From contig NZ_RDTE01000003.1 of the NCBI RefSeq assembly GCF_004125265.1, forward strand, positions 4,092,001-4,156,000: a DNA stretch of 64,000 nt, written 5' to 3'. Below the pieces are notes generated by a model, which searched no databases, was not told where the DNA came from, and worked only from the letters and a program-made list of their open reading frames with translations. The position numbers and the translations under genes were made by a program. The stretch's first letter is position 1. Each line of letters opens with the position of its first letter. Positions 50,608 to 59,838 of the stretch are shown one piece after another. Source of the DNA: Streptomyces lydicus. GTDB taxonomy: Bacteria > Actinomycetota > Actinomycetes > Streptomycetales > Streptomycetaceae.

Positions 50608-53600
50608 TCAGCCGCGTCGTCCCCGGCCGCCGCGACGGCCGTTGTCGTCCGCGCCCTCGTCCGCCTCGTCGTCGCCACGCGGGCCGAGCAGTTCGTCGGC
50701 GAGCGTCGGCAGATCGTCCAGCGGGGTCTCCTCCGCCCATTCGGGGCGGGGGCGGCTGCGTTGCGGGGGCTCCGCGGGGCGGCCGGTCGCCGGGTCGATC
50801 TGCGGGAGTTCGCGGGTGCGCTCGACGTGCGACTCGGCGGGGGTGGCGGGGCCTCCCGAGGCCGCACCGCTGCCGCCGTGCCCACCGTGCCCGCCGTTCC
50901 CACCCTTCGCGGCCTGGGGCGTCTCCTTGCGGAACATCCACGGCGGGACGCGGTCGGCGGGGGCGTCGCCCCGGCCGTCCTCACCCCGCGCGCCTTCGCC
51001 CCGTACGGGCGGCAGCACGGCGGTCTCCTCCACGTCCGAAGCGGCACCACGGCCGCTCCAGGCATCGTGCGTGTCGCGCACCGACGGCAGCACCGCCGTC
51101 TCGTCCGCCGCGCCGGCCTGCTGCGTCCCGCCCTGCGGCCTCCCGGGCTGCGGCAGCGACTCCTCGGTCCGCTCACCGTCCGAACCGGAGGCGCCCGATC
51201 CGGAACCGGCCGAGCCAGAGCCGGAGGAGCCGGAGGAGCCGGAGGAGCCGGAGGAGCCGGAAGCACCCGATCCGGAACCGGAACCGGACGCACCAGAACC
51301 CGACGCCCCCGAGTCATCGGCCGCATCCTGCCCCAGCCGCTTCCGCAGATCCGCGACGTACGTCTCCGCGGTGGGCGCCTCGGCTGCCTCGGCCTCCTCG
51401 GCTGCCGCCTTCGCCTCCGCCGCGGCCGCCGCCTCGGCTGCCGCGATCCGGGCCTTTTCGGCACGCAGCAGCGCGTCCTCGGCCTTGCGCTGCTTCTCCA
51501 GGCGGCGCTCCTCGGCCTCCCTGCGCAGCCGCGCCTCCTCCTCGTGCTGCTTGCGCAGCCGCTCCTGCTCCGCCTGGCGGGCCCGCTCCTCGGCCTCGCG
51601 CCGCTGCCGCTCCGTCTCCGCGGCCTGGCGGGCCTCCTCGGCGCGCTTACGGGCCTCTTCGGCCTGGCGGGCCTCCTCGCGCGCCCTGGCCTCCTCGGCC
51701 TCGCGGAGCTTGCGTTCCTCGTCCTCGGCACGCAGCTTGGCGAGCTGCTCCTGGCGCTCGCGCTCCAGGCGCTCCTCCTCCGCCTTGCGCGCGGCCTCCT
51801 CCTCGGCCTTGCGGCGGGCCTCTTCCTCGGCCGCCTTACGGGCCTCGACCTGCGCCGTGATCTCGGCCTCGGACAGCGGGAGCACCTGGTCGAGGCGGTG
51901 CCGTACGACGGTGGTGACGGCCTCGGGCTCCTGCCCGGCGTCGACGACCAGATAGCGCGCGGGGTCGGCGGCGGCCAGGGTCAGGAAGCCGGCCCGCACC
52001 CGCTGGTGGAATTCGGCGGGCTCGGACTCCAGCCGGTCCGGTGCCTCGGTGAAGCGCTCCCGTGCGGTCTCCGGGGAGACGTCGAGCAGCACCGTCAGAT
52101 GAGGGACCAGGCCGTCGGTGGCCCAGCGCGAGATCCGGGCGATCTCCGTGGGCGCGAGGTTGCGTCCGGCGCCCTGGTAGGCGACCGAGGAGTCGATGTA
52201 CCGGTCGGTGATGACGATCGCGCCGCGCTCCAGGGCGGGGCGGATGACGCTGTTGACGTGCTCGGCCCGGTCGGCGGCGAACATCAGCGCCTCCGCACGG
52301 TCCGAGAGCCCGGAGGTCGAGACGTCGAGGATGATCGAGCGCAGTCGCTTGCCGATGGCGGTGGCGCCCGGCTCACGGGTCACCACGACCTCGTGGCCCT
52401 TGTTGCGGATCCACTCCGCAAGCGCCTCGACCTGGGTGGACTTGCCGGCCCCGTCGCCGCCTTCCAGGGCGAGGAAGAAGCCGGTGGGGGCGGGCGCCTG
52501 GGCCGGGTCGCCGCCACGCAGCGCCTCGCGCAGATCGCGCCGCAGCGGTACGCCCTGCCGGTCGTCGACCTTGCCGAGCACCAGGGCGGCGACCGGCAGC
52601 AGCAGTGCGCCGGCCAGCATCAGGGTGTAGGCGGCGCCGCCGTAGGCGAAGTTGAAGGTGCCGCTGCCGAGGTGGTGCGGGCCGATGATCGCCGCGAGCA
52701 GCGGCGCGAGGATGGCGGCCAGCGCGACCGTCAGCCGTACGACGGCGTGCAGATGCTCGGTCGTACGGGCGCCGCGGGATTCCTCGGTCTCCTGCTCCAG
52801 CAGCACATGGCCCGTATTGGCGGCGATCCCGGCGCTGACGCCGGACAGCAGCGCGAGCACCAGCACCGTCGTCGGGTCCGGGACCAGCCCCATGGCCAGC
52901 AGCCCCAGGCCGGTGGCGGCCACCGCGAGGGCGAGCAGCCGGCGCCGGGAAAGGGCGGGCAGCACCCGGTGGGCGCCACGGATGCCGACGGCCGTACCGC
53001 CGGTCAGCGCGAGCACCAGCAGCGCGAAGGTGGCCGGACCGCCGGCCAGGTCGTAGCCGTGCAGGACGGCGAGCGAGACGGCCGCGGCGATCGCCCCGGC
53101 CACCGCGGCGCAGGACGCCACCAGCAGCGGGAGCGCGCCCGTACGGCCCTTGTCGGCGCCCGCCCGGGCCGCGCCGTTCTCCGGCGTGTCGCCCGTGCCC
53201 GTCGCTCCGGCCTTCGCTCCCGTGGCCTTCGGGCGGCGCAGCCCCTCCAGAGGGGAGCGCGGCCGCGGCGTCGGCACTCCGGGAAGCTCGATGAAGTAGA
53301 GGATCGACACGGAGGCGGCGAACAGACCGGCGGCGACATACGAGCCGAGCGCGGCCTGGTGGAGGTGGAACCAGTCGATGCCGGTGCCCAGCAGCTTGCT
53401 GACGAGCGTGACGACCACCAGGGCGGCGGCCGCGATCGGCAGCGAGACGAAGCCGGTGCGCAGCGAGAGGCGGCGCAGGGCGTCCATGTTGTCCGGCAGG
53501 GGCCGCACGGCGGAGCCCTCGGGGGGCGGTGCGGGCAGCAGCCCGGGTGCGGCGCTCTCGCGCGCGACGGTCCAGAAACGTTCGGCGACACCGCTGACGA

Positions 53601-54099
53601 AGACCGTGACCAGCAGCCAGGCCAGTGCGTCGCCCGGCGTCCAGTCGATCCAGAGGGGGGCGATGACCAGCAGCGCGAGCCGCAGCACATCCGCACCGAT
53701 CATGGTCCAGCGCCGGTCCAGCGGCCCGCCGGACGAGCCTGCCCCCGCGCGGGGGGCCGGGGACGTCATCGCCGACAGCGGGCCCAGCAGGACGGCCCCG
53801 AAGAGCAGCGTCGCCAGCATCCGGGCCGCGAAGACCACGGTGACCGCAAGGGCTGCTCCCCGATAGCCGCCGCCGAAGACGGGCTCGCCGCCCAACGGGA
53901 CGTACAACGCCGCCTGCAGGGCGAGGAGTACGAGGACAAGCATGGACAGGGCATCGCCGATGCCCCCGACAAACTGGGCGCTCCACAATCGCTTCAGTGG
54001 GGGGAAGCGGAGCAGGGCTCGCACGGCGCGCTCGCGGGAATCCGCCGCTAGGGCGCCTGATGTGGGGGTCACGACCGTTGGCTGCTCGGCACGCGTCAT
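50608..54099 (-). CDS. tmk: Thymidylate kinase fused to MFS-like membrane domain
   Basis: 1163 aa. Residues ~1-520 are a transporter-like domain with about 12 membrane segments (FVGGIGDALSMLVLVLLALQ and later pairs). The dTMP kinase domain follows at ~530-740: ALEGGDGAGKSTQ (P-loop), VVTREPGATAIGKRLR, and IVITDRYIDSSVAYQG (DRY). The C-terminus (~745-1163) is a highly charged coiled coil of EEARRKAEEE-type repeats, then a Ser/Gly-rich linker and a disordered tail. This membrane-domain/Tmk fusion is the usual Streptomyces form. It makes dTDP for DNA synthesis, probably at the membrane. Confidence 0.92.
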   Translation of the reverse strand: MTRAEQPTVVTPTSGALAADSRERAVRALLRFPPLKRLWSAQFVGGIGDALSMLVLVLLALQAALYVPLGGEPVFGGGYRGAALAVTVVFAARMLATLLFGAVLLGPLSAMTSPAPRAGAGSSGGPLDRRWTMIGADVLRLALLVIAPLWIDWTPGDALAWLLVTVFVSGVAERFWTVARESAAPGLLPAPPPEGSAVRPLPDNMDALRRLSLRTGFVSLPIAAAALVVVTLVSKLLGTGIDWFHLHQAALGSYVAAGLFAASVSILYFIELPGVPTPRPRSPLEGLRRPKATGAKAGATGTGDTPENGAARAGADKGRTGALPLLVASCAAVAGAIAAAVSLAVLHGYDLAGGPATFALLVLALTGGTAVGIRGAHRVLPALSRRRLLALAVAATGLGLLAMGLVPDPTTVLVLALLSGVSAGIAANTGHVLLEQETEESRGARTTEHLHAVVRLTVALAAILAPLLAAIIGPHHLGSGTFNFAYGGAAYTLMLAGALLLPVAALVLGKVDDRQGVPLRRDLREALRGGDPAQAPAPTGFFLALEGGDGAGKSTQVEALAEWIRNKGHEVVVTREPGATAIGKRLRSIILDVSTSGLSDRAEALMFAADRAEHVNSVIRPALERGAIVITDRYIDSSVAYQGAGRNLAPTEIARISRWATDGLVPHLTVLLDVSPETARERFTEAPDRLESEPAEFHQRVRAGFLTLAAADPARYLVVDAGQEPEAVTTVVRHRLDQVLPLSEAEITAQVEARKAAEEEARRKAEEEAARKAEEERLERERQEQLAKLRAEDEERKLREAEEARAREEARQAEEARKRAEEARQAAETERQRREAEERARQAEQERLRKQHEEEARLRREAEERRLEKQRKAEDALLRAEKARIAAAEAAAAAEAKAAAEEAEAAEAPTAETYVADLRKRLGQDAADDSGASGSGASGSGSGSGASGSSGSSGSSGSSGSGSAGSGSGASGSDGERTEESLPQPGRPQGGTQQAGAADETAVLPSVRDTHDAWSGRGAASDVEETAVLPPVRGEGARGEDGRGDAPADRVPPWMFRKETPQAAKGGNGGHGGHGGSGAASGGPATPAESHVERTRELPQIDPATGRPAEPPQRSRPRPEWAEETPLDDLPTLADELLGPRGDDEADEGADDNGRRGGRGRRG
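51193..51310 (-). repeat. Gly-Ser repeat tract inside tmk
   Basis: GGAGGAGCC-type 9-bp units and relatives encode SGSSGSSGSSG and GSGSAGSGSG in the disordered tail of the Tmk fusion. A slippage-prone coding repeat. Confidence 0.7.
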
Positions 54100-54149
54100 C
54101 CCGCCAGCCTAGCGGGACGGGGCACGCCGTCGAGCGCCCACCCGAACAA

Positions 54150-54190
54150 ATGGGCGGGTACAACGGAACACATCCGTTGTACCCGCCCAT
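54150..54190. terminator. Perfect 18-bp hairpin between topA and tmk
   Basis: ATGGGCGGGTACAACGGA (54150-54167) pairs fully with 54173-54190 around ACACA. It lies between the topA stop and the tmk start, so it ends topA transcription. The remaining 180 bp hold nothing else visible. Confidence 0.85.
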
Positions 54191-54279
54191 GTCCTGCGCT
54201 TTTATCTGCGCGGCGGTGCCGGAATCGGCGCGGGCCCCGGCCCTCCGCTTTACCGGCGTGGCCGGAACCGGCGCAGGCC

Positions 54280-57135
54280 TCAGTCCTCCGCCGGAGCCGC
54301 CGCCGTCTTCTTCGCCGCCGCCGTCTTGGCGGTGGCCTTCTTGGCGGTCGTCTTCTTCGCCGTGGTGGTCTTCTTCGCGGCGGTCTTCTTGGCGGCCGTC
54401 GTCTTCGCTGCCGTCTTCTTCGCGGCCGTCTTCTTGGCCGGCGCCTTCTTGGCCGCCTTCTTCGCGGTCTTCTTCGCCGGCCCCTTGGCGCGCTTCTCCG
54501 CCAGCAGCTCGTAGCCCCGCTCGGCGGTGACCGTCTCGACGTCGTCGTCCCGGCGCAGCGTCGCGTTGGTCTCGCCATCGGTGACATACGCACCGAACCG
54601 GCCGTCCTTGACCACCACCGGCTTGCCGCTCACCGGGTCCGTGCCCAGCTCCTTGAGCGGCGGCTTGGCGGCGGCCCGCCCGCGCTGCTTGGGCTGTGCG
54701 TAGATCGCCAGCGCCTCTTCGGTCGTGATCGTGAAGAGCTGTTCCTCGTTCTCCAGGGAGCGCGAGTCGGTGCCCTTCTTCAGATACGGGCCGTAGCGGC
54801 CGTTCTGCGCGGTGATCTCCACGCCCTCGGGGTCCTTGCCGACCACACGCGGCAGCGACATCAGCTTGAGCGCGTCCGCCAGGGTCACGGTGTCCAGGGA
54901 CATCGACTTGAAGAGCGAGGCGGTGCGCGGCTTGACCGCGTTCTTGCCGGTCTTCGGGGTGCCCTCGGGCAGGATCTCGGTGACGTACGGGCCGTAGCGG
55001 CCGTCCTTGGCGACGATCTGGCGGCCGGACTCCGGGTCCATGCCCAGCTCGAAGTCGCCGCTCGGCTTGGCGAGCAGTTCCTCCGCGTACTCCACGGTCA
55101 GCTCGTCGGGCGCCAGGTCGTCGGGGACATCGGCGCGCTGATGGCCCTCGGCGTCCTTCTCCCCGCGCTCGACGTACGGGCCGTAGCGGCCGACCCGCAG
55201 CTTGATGTCGTCGCTGACGGGGAAGGACGAGATCTCCCGGGCGTCGATGGCGCCCAGGTCCTCGACCAGCTCCTTCAGGCCGCCGAGGTGGTCGCCGTCG
55301 CCGTTCCCGGCGTCCGAGGCGGCTCCCGCGGCATCGCCCTCGCCGAAGTAGAAGCGCCGCAGCCACGGCACGGACTGCGCCTCACCACGGGCGATGCGGT
55401 CGAGGTCGTCCTCCATCTTGGCGGTGAAGCCGTAGTCGACCAGCCGGCCGAAGTGCTTCTCCAGGAGGTTGACCACCGCGAAGGAGAGGAAGGACGGGAC
55501 GAGCGCGGTGCCCTTCTTGAAGACATAGCCGCGGTCGAGGATGGTGCCGATGATCGAGGCGTACGTCGACGGGCGGCCGATCTCGCGCTCTTCCAGCTCC
55601 TTGACCAGCGTGGCCTCGGTGTAGCGGGCGGGCGGCTTGGTGGCGTGCCCGTCGGCGGTGATCTCCTGCGCGGCCAGCGCGTCGCCTTCGGCGACCTGCG
55701 GCAGCCGGCGCTCGCGGTCGTCGAGCTCGGCGTTGGGGTCGTCGGCGCCTTCCACATAGGCCTTGAGGAAGCCGTGGAAGGTGATGGTCTTGCCGGACGC
55801 GCTGAACTCGGCGTCCCGGCCGTCGGCGGCCCGGCCACCGATCTTGACGGTGACGGAGTTACCGGTCGCGTCCTTCATCTGGGAGGCGACGGTCCGCTTC
55901 CAGATCAGCTCGTAGAGCTTGAACTGGTCGCCGGTCAGACCGGTCTCGGCCGGGGTGCGGAAGCGGTCGCCGGAGGGGCGGATCGCCTCGTGCGCCTCCT
56001 GGGCGTTCTTGACCTTGCCGGCGTAGGTGCGCGGCTTGTCCGGCAGGTAGTTCGCGCCGTACAGCTGCGTCACCTGCGCCCGGGCCGCGGCGACCGCGGT
56101 GTCCGAGAGCGTGGTGGAGTCCGTACGCATATAGGTGATGAAGCCGTTCTCGTACAGCTTCTGCGCCACCTGCATCGTGGACTTCGCGCCGAAGCCGAGC
56201 TTGCGGCTGGCCTCCTGCTGGAGGGTGGTCGTCCGGAACGGGGCGTACGGCGAGCGGCGGTAGGGCTTGGACTCGACCGAGCGGACCGCGAAGTCGGTGT
56301 TCTCCAGGGCGGCGGCGAGCGCACGGGCGTTCGCCTCGTCCAGATGGAGGACGTCGTTCTTGAGCTGCCCGTTGGCACCGAAGTCACGGCCCTGGGCGAT
56401 ACGGCGGCCGTCGACGCTGTTCAGGCGGGCGGTCAGCACCGACGGGTCGCTGGCGTCGCCGGCCCGGCCCGTGGCAAAGGTGCCGGTCAGGTCCCAGTAC
56501 TCGGCGGAGCGGAAGGCGATGCGCTCGCGCTCCCGCTCGACGACGAGACGGGTCGCCACGGACTGCACCCGGCCGGCCGACAGCCGGGGCATGACCTTCT
56601 TCCACAGGACCGGCGAGACCTCGTAGCCGTAGAGGCGGTCGAGGATCCGGCGGGTCTCCTGGGCGTCGACCAGCTTCTGGTTCAGGTCGCGCGGATTGGC
56701 GACGGCCTCGCGGATCGCGTCCTTGGTGATCTCGTGGAAGACCATCCGGTGGACGGGCACCTTGGGCTTGAGGATCTCCTGGAGGTGCCAGGCGATGGCC
56801 TCGCCCTCGCGGTCCTCATCTGTGGCGAGGTAGAGCTCGTCGGACTCGGCCAGCAGCTCCTTGAGCTTCTTGACCTGGTCCTTCTTGTCACTGTTGACGA
56901 CATAGATCGGCTGGAAGTCGGCGTCGACATTCACGCCGAGGCGGGCCCAGGGCTCGCCCTTGTACTTCGCCGGGACCTCTGCGGCGCCGTTGGGCAGGTC
57001 GCGGATGTGTCCGACGCTCGCCTCGACCACGTAGCCAGGGCCGAGGTAGCCCTTGATCGTCTTCGCCTTGGCAGGCGACTCGACGATGACGAGTCGGCGG
57101 CCGCCGCCGTCTGTGGTCTCGCTGGTCGGGGACAA
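54280..57135 (-). CDS. topA: DNA topoisomerase I with lysine-rich C-terminal tail
   Basis: 951 aa from a TTG at 57135 (MSPTSETTDGG start, GAGAAGAG upstream), matching the usual Streptomyces TopA length; the open frame upstream to 57249 is non-conserved. Toprim: RRLVIVESPAKAKTIKGYLG and LATDEDREGEA. The active-site Tyr lies in NGFITYMRTDST. Unlike E. coli, no zinc fingers follow; instead repeated FGRYGPYV-type TopA C-terminal repeats occupy ~640-890 and the last ~75 residues alternate Lys and Ala. Lysine-repeat tails raise processivity in actinobacterial TopA. Divergent from the gene at 57641. Confidence 0.95.
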   Translation of the reverse strand: MSPTSETTDGGGRRLVIVESPAKAKTIKGYLGPGYVVEASVGHIRDLPNGAAEVPAKYKGEPWARLGVNVDADFQPIYVVNSDKKDQVKKLKELLAESDELYLATDEDREGEAIAWHLQEILKPKVPVHRMVFHEITKDAIREAVANPRDLNQKLVDAQETRRILDRLYGYEVSPVLWKKVMPRLSAGRVQSVATRLVVERERERIAFRSAEYWDLTGTFATGRAGDASDPSVLTARLNSVDGRRIAQGRDFGANGQLKNDVLHLDEANARALAAALENTDFAVRSVESKPYRRSPYAPFRTTTLQQEASRKLGFGAKSTMQVAQKLYENGFITYMRTDSTTLSDTAVAAARAQVTQLYGANYLPDKPRTYAGKVKNAQEAHEAIRPSGDRFRTPAETGLTGDQFKLYELIWKRTVASQMKDATGNSVTVKIGGRAADGRDAEFSASGKTITFHGFLKAYVEGADDPNAELDDRERRLPQVAEGDALAAQEITADGHATKPPARYTEATLVKELEEREIGRPSTYASIIGTILDRGYVFKKGTALVPSFLSFAVVNLLEKHFGRLVDYGFTAKMEDDLDRIARGEAQSVPWLRRFYFGEGDAAGAASDAGNGDGDHLGGLKELVEDLGAIDAREISSFPVSDDIKLRVGRYGPYVERGEKDAEGHQRADVPDDLAPDELTVEYAEELLAKPSGDFELGMDPESGRQIVAKDGRYGPYVTEILPEGTPKTGKNAVKPRTASLFKSMSLDTVTLADALKLMSLPRVVGKDPEGVEITAQNGRYGPYLKKGTDSRSLENEEQLFTITTEEALAIYAQPKQRGRAAAKPPLKELGTDPVSGKPVVVKDGRFGAYVTDGETNATLRRDDDVETVTAERGYELLAEKRAKGPAKKTAKKAAKKAPAKKTAAKKTAAKTTAAKKTAAKKTTTAKKTTAKKATAKTAAAKKTAAAPAED

Positions 57136-57640
57136 CTTCGCTCTTCTCTCCGGTCGACGCTGGAAACGCTCCCCGGCCGGACGCCGGAGGGGCAATGCGG
57201 TGACGCTTGACGCTGCGGAGTGTGACGGTACCTCCCGGCCCTGTGTCAAACGGAAAAACCCCGCAACGCCACTCGAACGGTAACCCGACTACATGCCTTC
57301 ATGCCGCCCGGACCGCATCGGGCGCTCACCAAGGGCCCGGGGCGCGCCTTGTGGATCACGGTGGCGCCGTACGGCTCCCCGGCGCCCACCTCGGACGTTC
57401 CCCGCGCGGCGCACCTTCGGGCACCCTCGGTGATGTCACACAGTGACGGATCCCGGCCGTCCGCCGCCTGCCCGCAGTCGCACGCCGCACCGTCCGCGGA
57501 ACGGCGACCGTCACAGGGCGGCGCCGGTTGCCGTCATTGCCTTGATACAGCACGTGAGCGGGCTGGCAGGATGGAAACGGCACGGCTCGCCGTTCGAGTC
57601 GAGTACTGCCGTCATCACACACCCTCGGGGGACCTCACCC
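57136..57640. promoter_or_regulatory. Divergent promoter region of topA and the 57.6 kb gene
   Basis: 505 bp without a gene. The leftward topA promoter, expected to respond to supercoiling, must lie here, near TTGACGCTGCGG (57208-57219 region). A TTGATA at about 57543 could serve the rightward gene. Neither is proven. Confidence 0.4.
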
Positions 57641-58354
57641 ATGGCGAACCAGTACCCCGGACCGCTGCCGGACCAGCCGCCCGGTCAGTCCGGTCAGTCC
57701 GGTCAGTCCGGTCAGTCCGGTCAGTCCGGCCAGAACCCTTACGCCAAGCCGGACGGCGCTCAGCCCGCCGGCGCCGGTTACGGCAACCCGCAGGGCGGCC
57801 GCCCCGGGGAGCCCGGATACGGCTATCCGCAGGCCGGCTCGCAGCCGCCGCAGCCCCAGCCCGGATACGGCTACCCGGGCGACGTCCCGGCGCCGGCCGC
57901 GCCCGGATTTCCGCCGGGCGCTCCGCCGCAGCCGGCGCCCGGCGGGTACCAGGCCGGCCCAGGAGGATTCCAGGCCGGCCCCGGAGGGTTCCAGGCCGGG
58001 GCCCAGCCCGGAGGGATGGTGCTGTCGCTCGGGGATATAGCGGTGACCGGCGACACGATCATGACGCCGGCCGGGCCGATGCCGCTCAGGGGCGCGGTGT
58101 GGACGGCGACCGATATGTCGCGCACGGAGGAGAAGATGCCAACGCACGCCGTCGTGCTCGCCGTCGTTTTCTTCTTCTTCTGCCTGCTCGGCCTGCTCTT
58201 CCTGCTGATGAAGGAGCGGGTGACCACCGGATTCGTGCAGGTCACGGTGAACAGCGGAGGCCGGCACCACACCACGATGATCCCGGTTCAGTCCCGTGAG
58301 CAGGTGATGTTCGTCCTCAACCAGGTCAACTACGCCAGGTCACTGAGCGTGTGA
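57641..58354 (+). CDS. Pro/Gly-rich single-pass membrane protein
   Basis: 237 aa. Residues 1-125 are disordered and rich in Pro, Gly and Gln (five GQS units, then GYGYP and GGFQAGP repeats). A small soluble segment with MVLSLGDIAVTGDTIMTPAG follows, and one strong membrane helix (HAVVLAVVFFFFCLLGLLFLLM, about residues 168-190). A short C-terminal beta-like domain (VQVTVNSGGRHHTTMI) ends the protein. The family is conserved in Streptomyces beside topA, as far as I recall. It is coupled by GTGA to the DUF2752 gene. Confidence 0.75.
   Translation: MANQYPGPLPDQPPGQSGQSGQSGQSGQSGQNPYAKPDGAQPAGAGYGNPQGGRPGEPGYGYPQAGSQPPQPQPGYGYPGDVPAPAAPGFPPGAPPQPAPGGYQAGPGGFQAGPGGFQAGAQPGGMVLSLGDIAVTGDTIMTPAGPMPLRGAVWTATDMSRTEEKMPTHAVVLAVVFFFFCLLGLLFLLMKERVTTGFVQVTVNSGGRHHTTMIPVQSREQVMFVLNQVNYARSLSV
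57682..57729 (+). repeat. 9-bp coding tandem repeat (CGGTCAGTC)
   Basis: Five exact copies and a partial sixth, encoding the GQS units at the N-terminus of the 57641 protein. Prone to copy-number change. Confidence 0.8.
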
Positions 58355-58791
58355 GCACCGGCACATCGCAGAGCCCTGCCGAGCCCGCGGGCCCCGGCCC
58401 GGCATCGGTCCGGGCGCGTACCGTCCGCCAGGCGTCGATCGCCCTCGGTGCCGGAGCGGCGGCCGCCGTCTATCTCTGGCACACCGATCCGCACCAACCG
58501 GGGCAACTGCTGATCCCCTGTCCGTTCAAATGGGCCACCGGGCTGCTGTGCCCGGCGTGCGGCGGGACACGGATGGCGTACGACCTGATGCACGGCGATG
58601 TCGTGCGGGCCTTCCATGACAACGCCGTGCTGCTCACCCTGGCCGGCCCGGCCGTGGCGTACGCCGTCGGGCGCTGGCTGGTGGCCGGGATCGGCGGGCG
58701 GGTCTACCGGCCACGCCTCCGGGCCCGCGGCAACGCCGTGGTGCTCGGCATTGCCGCGGTCTGGATGGTCGCCCGCAACCTTGTCGGTTAG
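58351..58791 (+). CDS. DUF2752 membrane protein
   Basis: 146 aa, GTG start overlapping the upstream stop as GTGA. DUF2752 signature: IPCPFKWATGLLCPACGGTRMAYDLMHGD, with three Cys in a CPxCGxTR context, followed by two membrane segments (VLLTLAGPAVAYAVGRWL and VLGIAAVWMVARNLVG). An N-terminal helix precedes. The role of the family is unknown; it is widespread in actinobacteria and bacteroidetes. Forms a two-gene operon with the preceding membrane protein. Confidence 0.85.
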   Translation: MSTGTSQSPAEPAGPGPASVRARTVRQASIALGAGAAAAVYLWHTDPHQPGQLLIPCPFKWATGLLCPACGGTRMAYDLMHGDVVRAFHDNAVLLTLAGPAVAYAVGRWLVAGIGGRVYRPRLRARGNAVVLGIAAVWMVARNLVG

Positions 58792-58847
58792 CGATTTCGT
58801 CCAGTTGGATCACGAATGGTCCGGAATCATGGCCGGACCATCCGGTG

Positions 58848-59252
58848 TCAGCGGACGGTGACCTTGACCACCGGGGAGACGGTGCTGCCGGCTCCCATAC
58901 GGAGCTGGTTGACGCCCTTGATGCCGAGCTTGACCCGTACCGAGTACGTGCCACTGGCGTTCACCGGCGTCTGCGCGGGCAGCGAGACCCACTTGGCGCC
59001 CTGCTTCTGCTGGACGGTGACCTTGGTGCCGGCCTTGATGCCCGTGGCGGTGCCGGAGATCCGGAACTCCTGCCAGGCGTTGACGCTGGACGCGCTGGCC
59101 TTGGCCGTCAGCCCCGCGGCGGCCGGGGCGCCGGCCACGACCGGCTTGGGCGAGTGGAGGTCCTGCGGCGCGGCGAAGGCCGCGGCCGAGCCGCCGGCGA
59201 GCAGGGAGACGGCGATCGTGCCGACGGCGACGTAGCGGAATGCACGGTTCAT
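58848..59252 (-). CDS. Secreted small beta-domain protein
   Basis: 134 aa. Sec signal VAVGTIAVSLLAGGSAAAFA cleaved near residue 28. The mature ~105 residues read as an Ig-like or bacterial adhesion-type beta-sandwich (WQEFRISGTATGIKAGTKVTV, SGTYSVRVKLGIKGVNQLRM). No catalytic residues are evident. It stands alone, convergent with the DUF2752 gene. Confidence 0.75.
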   Translation of the reverse strand: MNRAFRYVAVGTIAVSLLAGGSAAAFAAPQDLHSPKPVVAGAPAAAGLTAKASASSVNAWQEFRISGTATGIKAGTKVTVQQKQGAKWVSLPAQTPVNASGTYSVRVKLGIKGVNQLRMGAGSTVSPVVKVTVR

Positions 59253-59481
59253 TTGGATTCCTCACTGAAGGGTCGTGAGCCTGCCGGTCGTTGCCGACCT
59301 TCACTGAGGAACATGGCGAGCGGCCCGGAAAAGTTCCCGTGTACCACCACACATCGGCCATCTGTCGCAGAACTGGCGTGAAGTGAACGTAGCCCCACGC
59401 AACGGAAGTTGGAGCGGAGTCACAGCTCACCGCTCACGCCACACAGCAGGCGTCTCGCCACTCGCCACTCGCCGCTCCCGG

Positions 59482-59679
59482 CTACAACGCCGCCAGCAGC
59501 CAGCAGCCCGTGGCCAGGAACACCACCCCGGCCAGCAGCGCCGTCACGGCGGCGAACGGCCGGCTGACGCCCTCGGCGACCGGGGCACCGGTCCGTGCGC
59601 AGACGCCCGTCCACACCAGCAGTCCGGCGCCGAACAGCGCGAACGCCGCACCGGCGAACAACTCGGGTCCACTCTCCAT
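59482..59679 (-). CDS. Small two-helix membrane protein
   Basis: 65 aa from the ATG at 59679. Two hydrophobic helices (FAGAAFALFGAGLLVWTGV and FAAVTALLAGVVFLATGCWLLAAL) joined by a short loop. No family recognised. The frame is open further upstream but without membrane character. It may be real, but the support is mainly composition. Confidence 0.5.
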   Translation of the reverse strand: MESGPELFAGAAFALFGAGLLVWTGVCARTGAPVAEGVSRPFAAVTALLAGVVFLATGCWLLAAL

Positions 59680-59838
59680 GCGGGCAGCGTGGCACCCCAG
59701 GGCGGCATCCCGGCGAACGCCGGATGAACTACACCCGTTCGCCTCGCGCCTCTCCCGCCCTGCTCCCCCGTATCCCCTACATCTCCCGCATTCCGCTTCC
59801 CTCCCCCGTTTCCTCCGTTCCCCCGTCACTCTTCCCTG

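Noticed and set aside
50761..54051. 1096-codon plus-strand frame
   Set aside because: It is antisense to the clear tmk fusion gene; a high-GC artefact.
52373..55366. 997-codon frame on the minus strand
   Set aside because: It lies in a shifted frame under tmk and topA, is Arg/Gly/Ala-rich and has no family features.
55141..57210. 689-codon plus-strand frame
   Set aside because: Antisense to topA, whose motifs are unambiguous.
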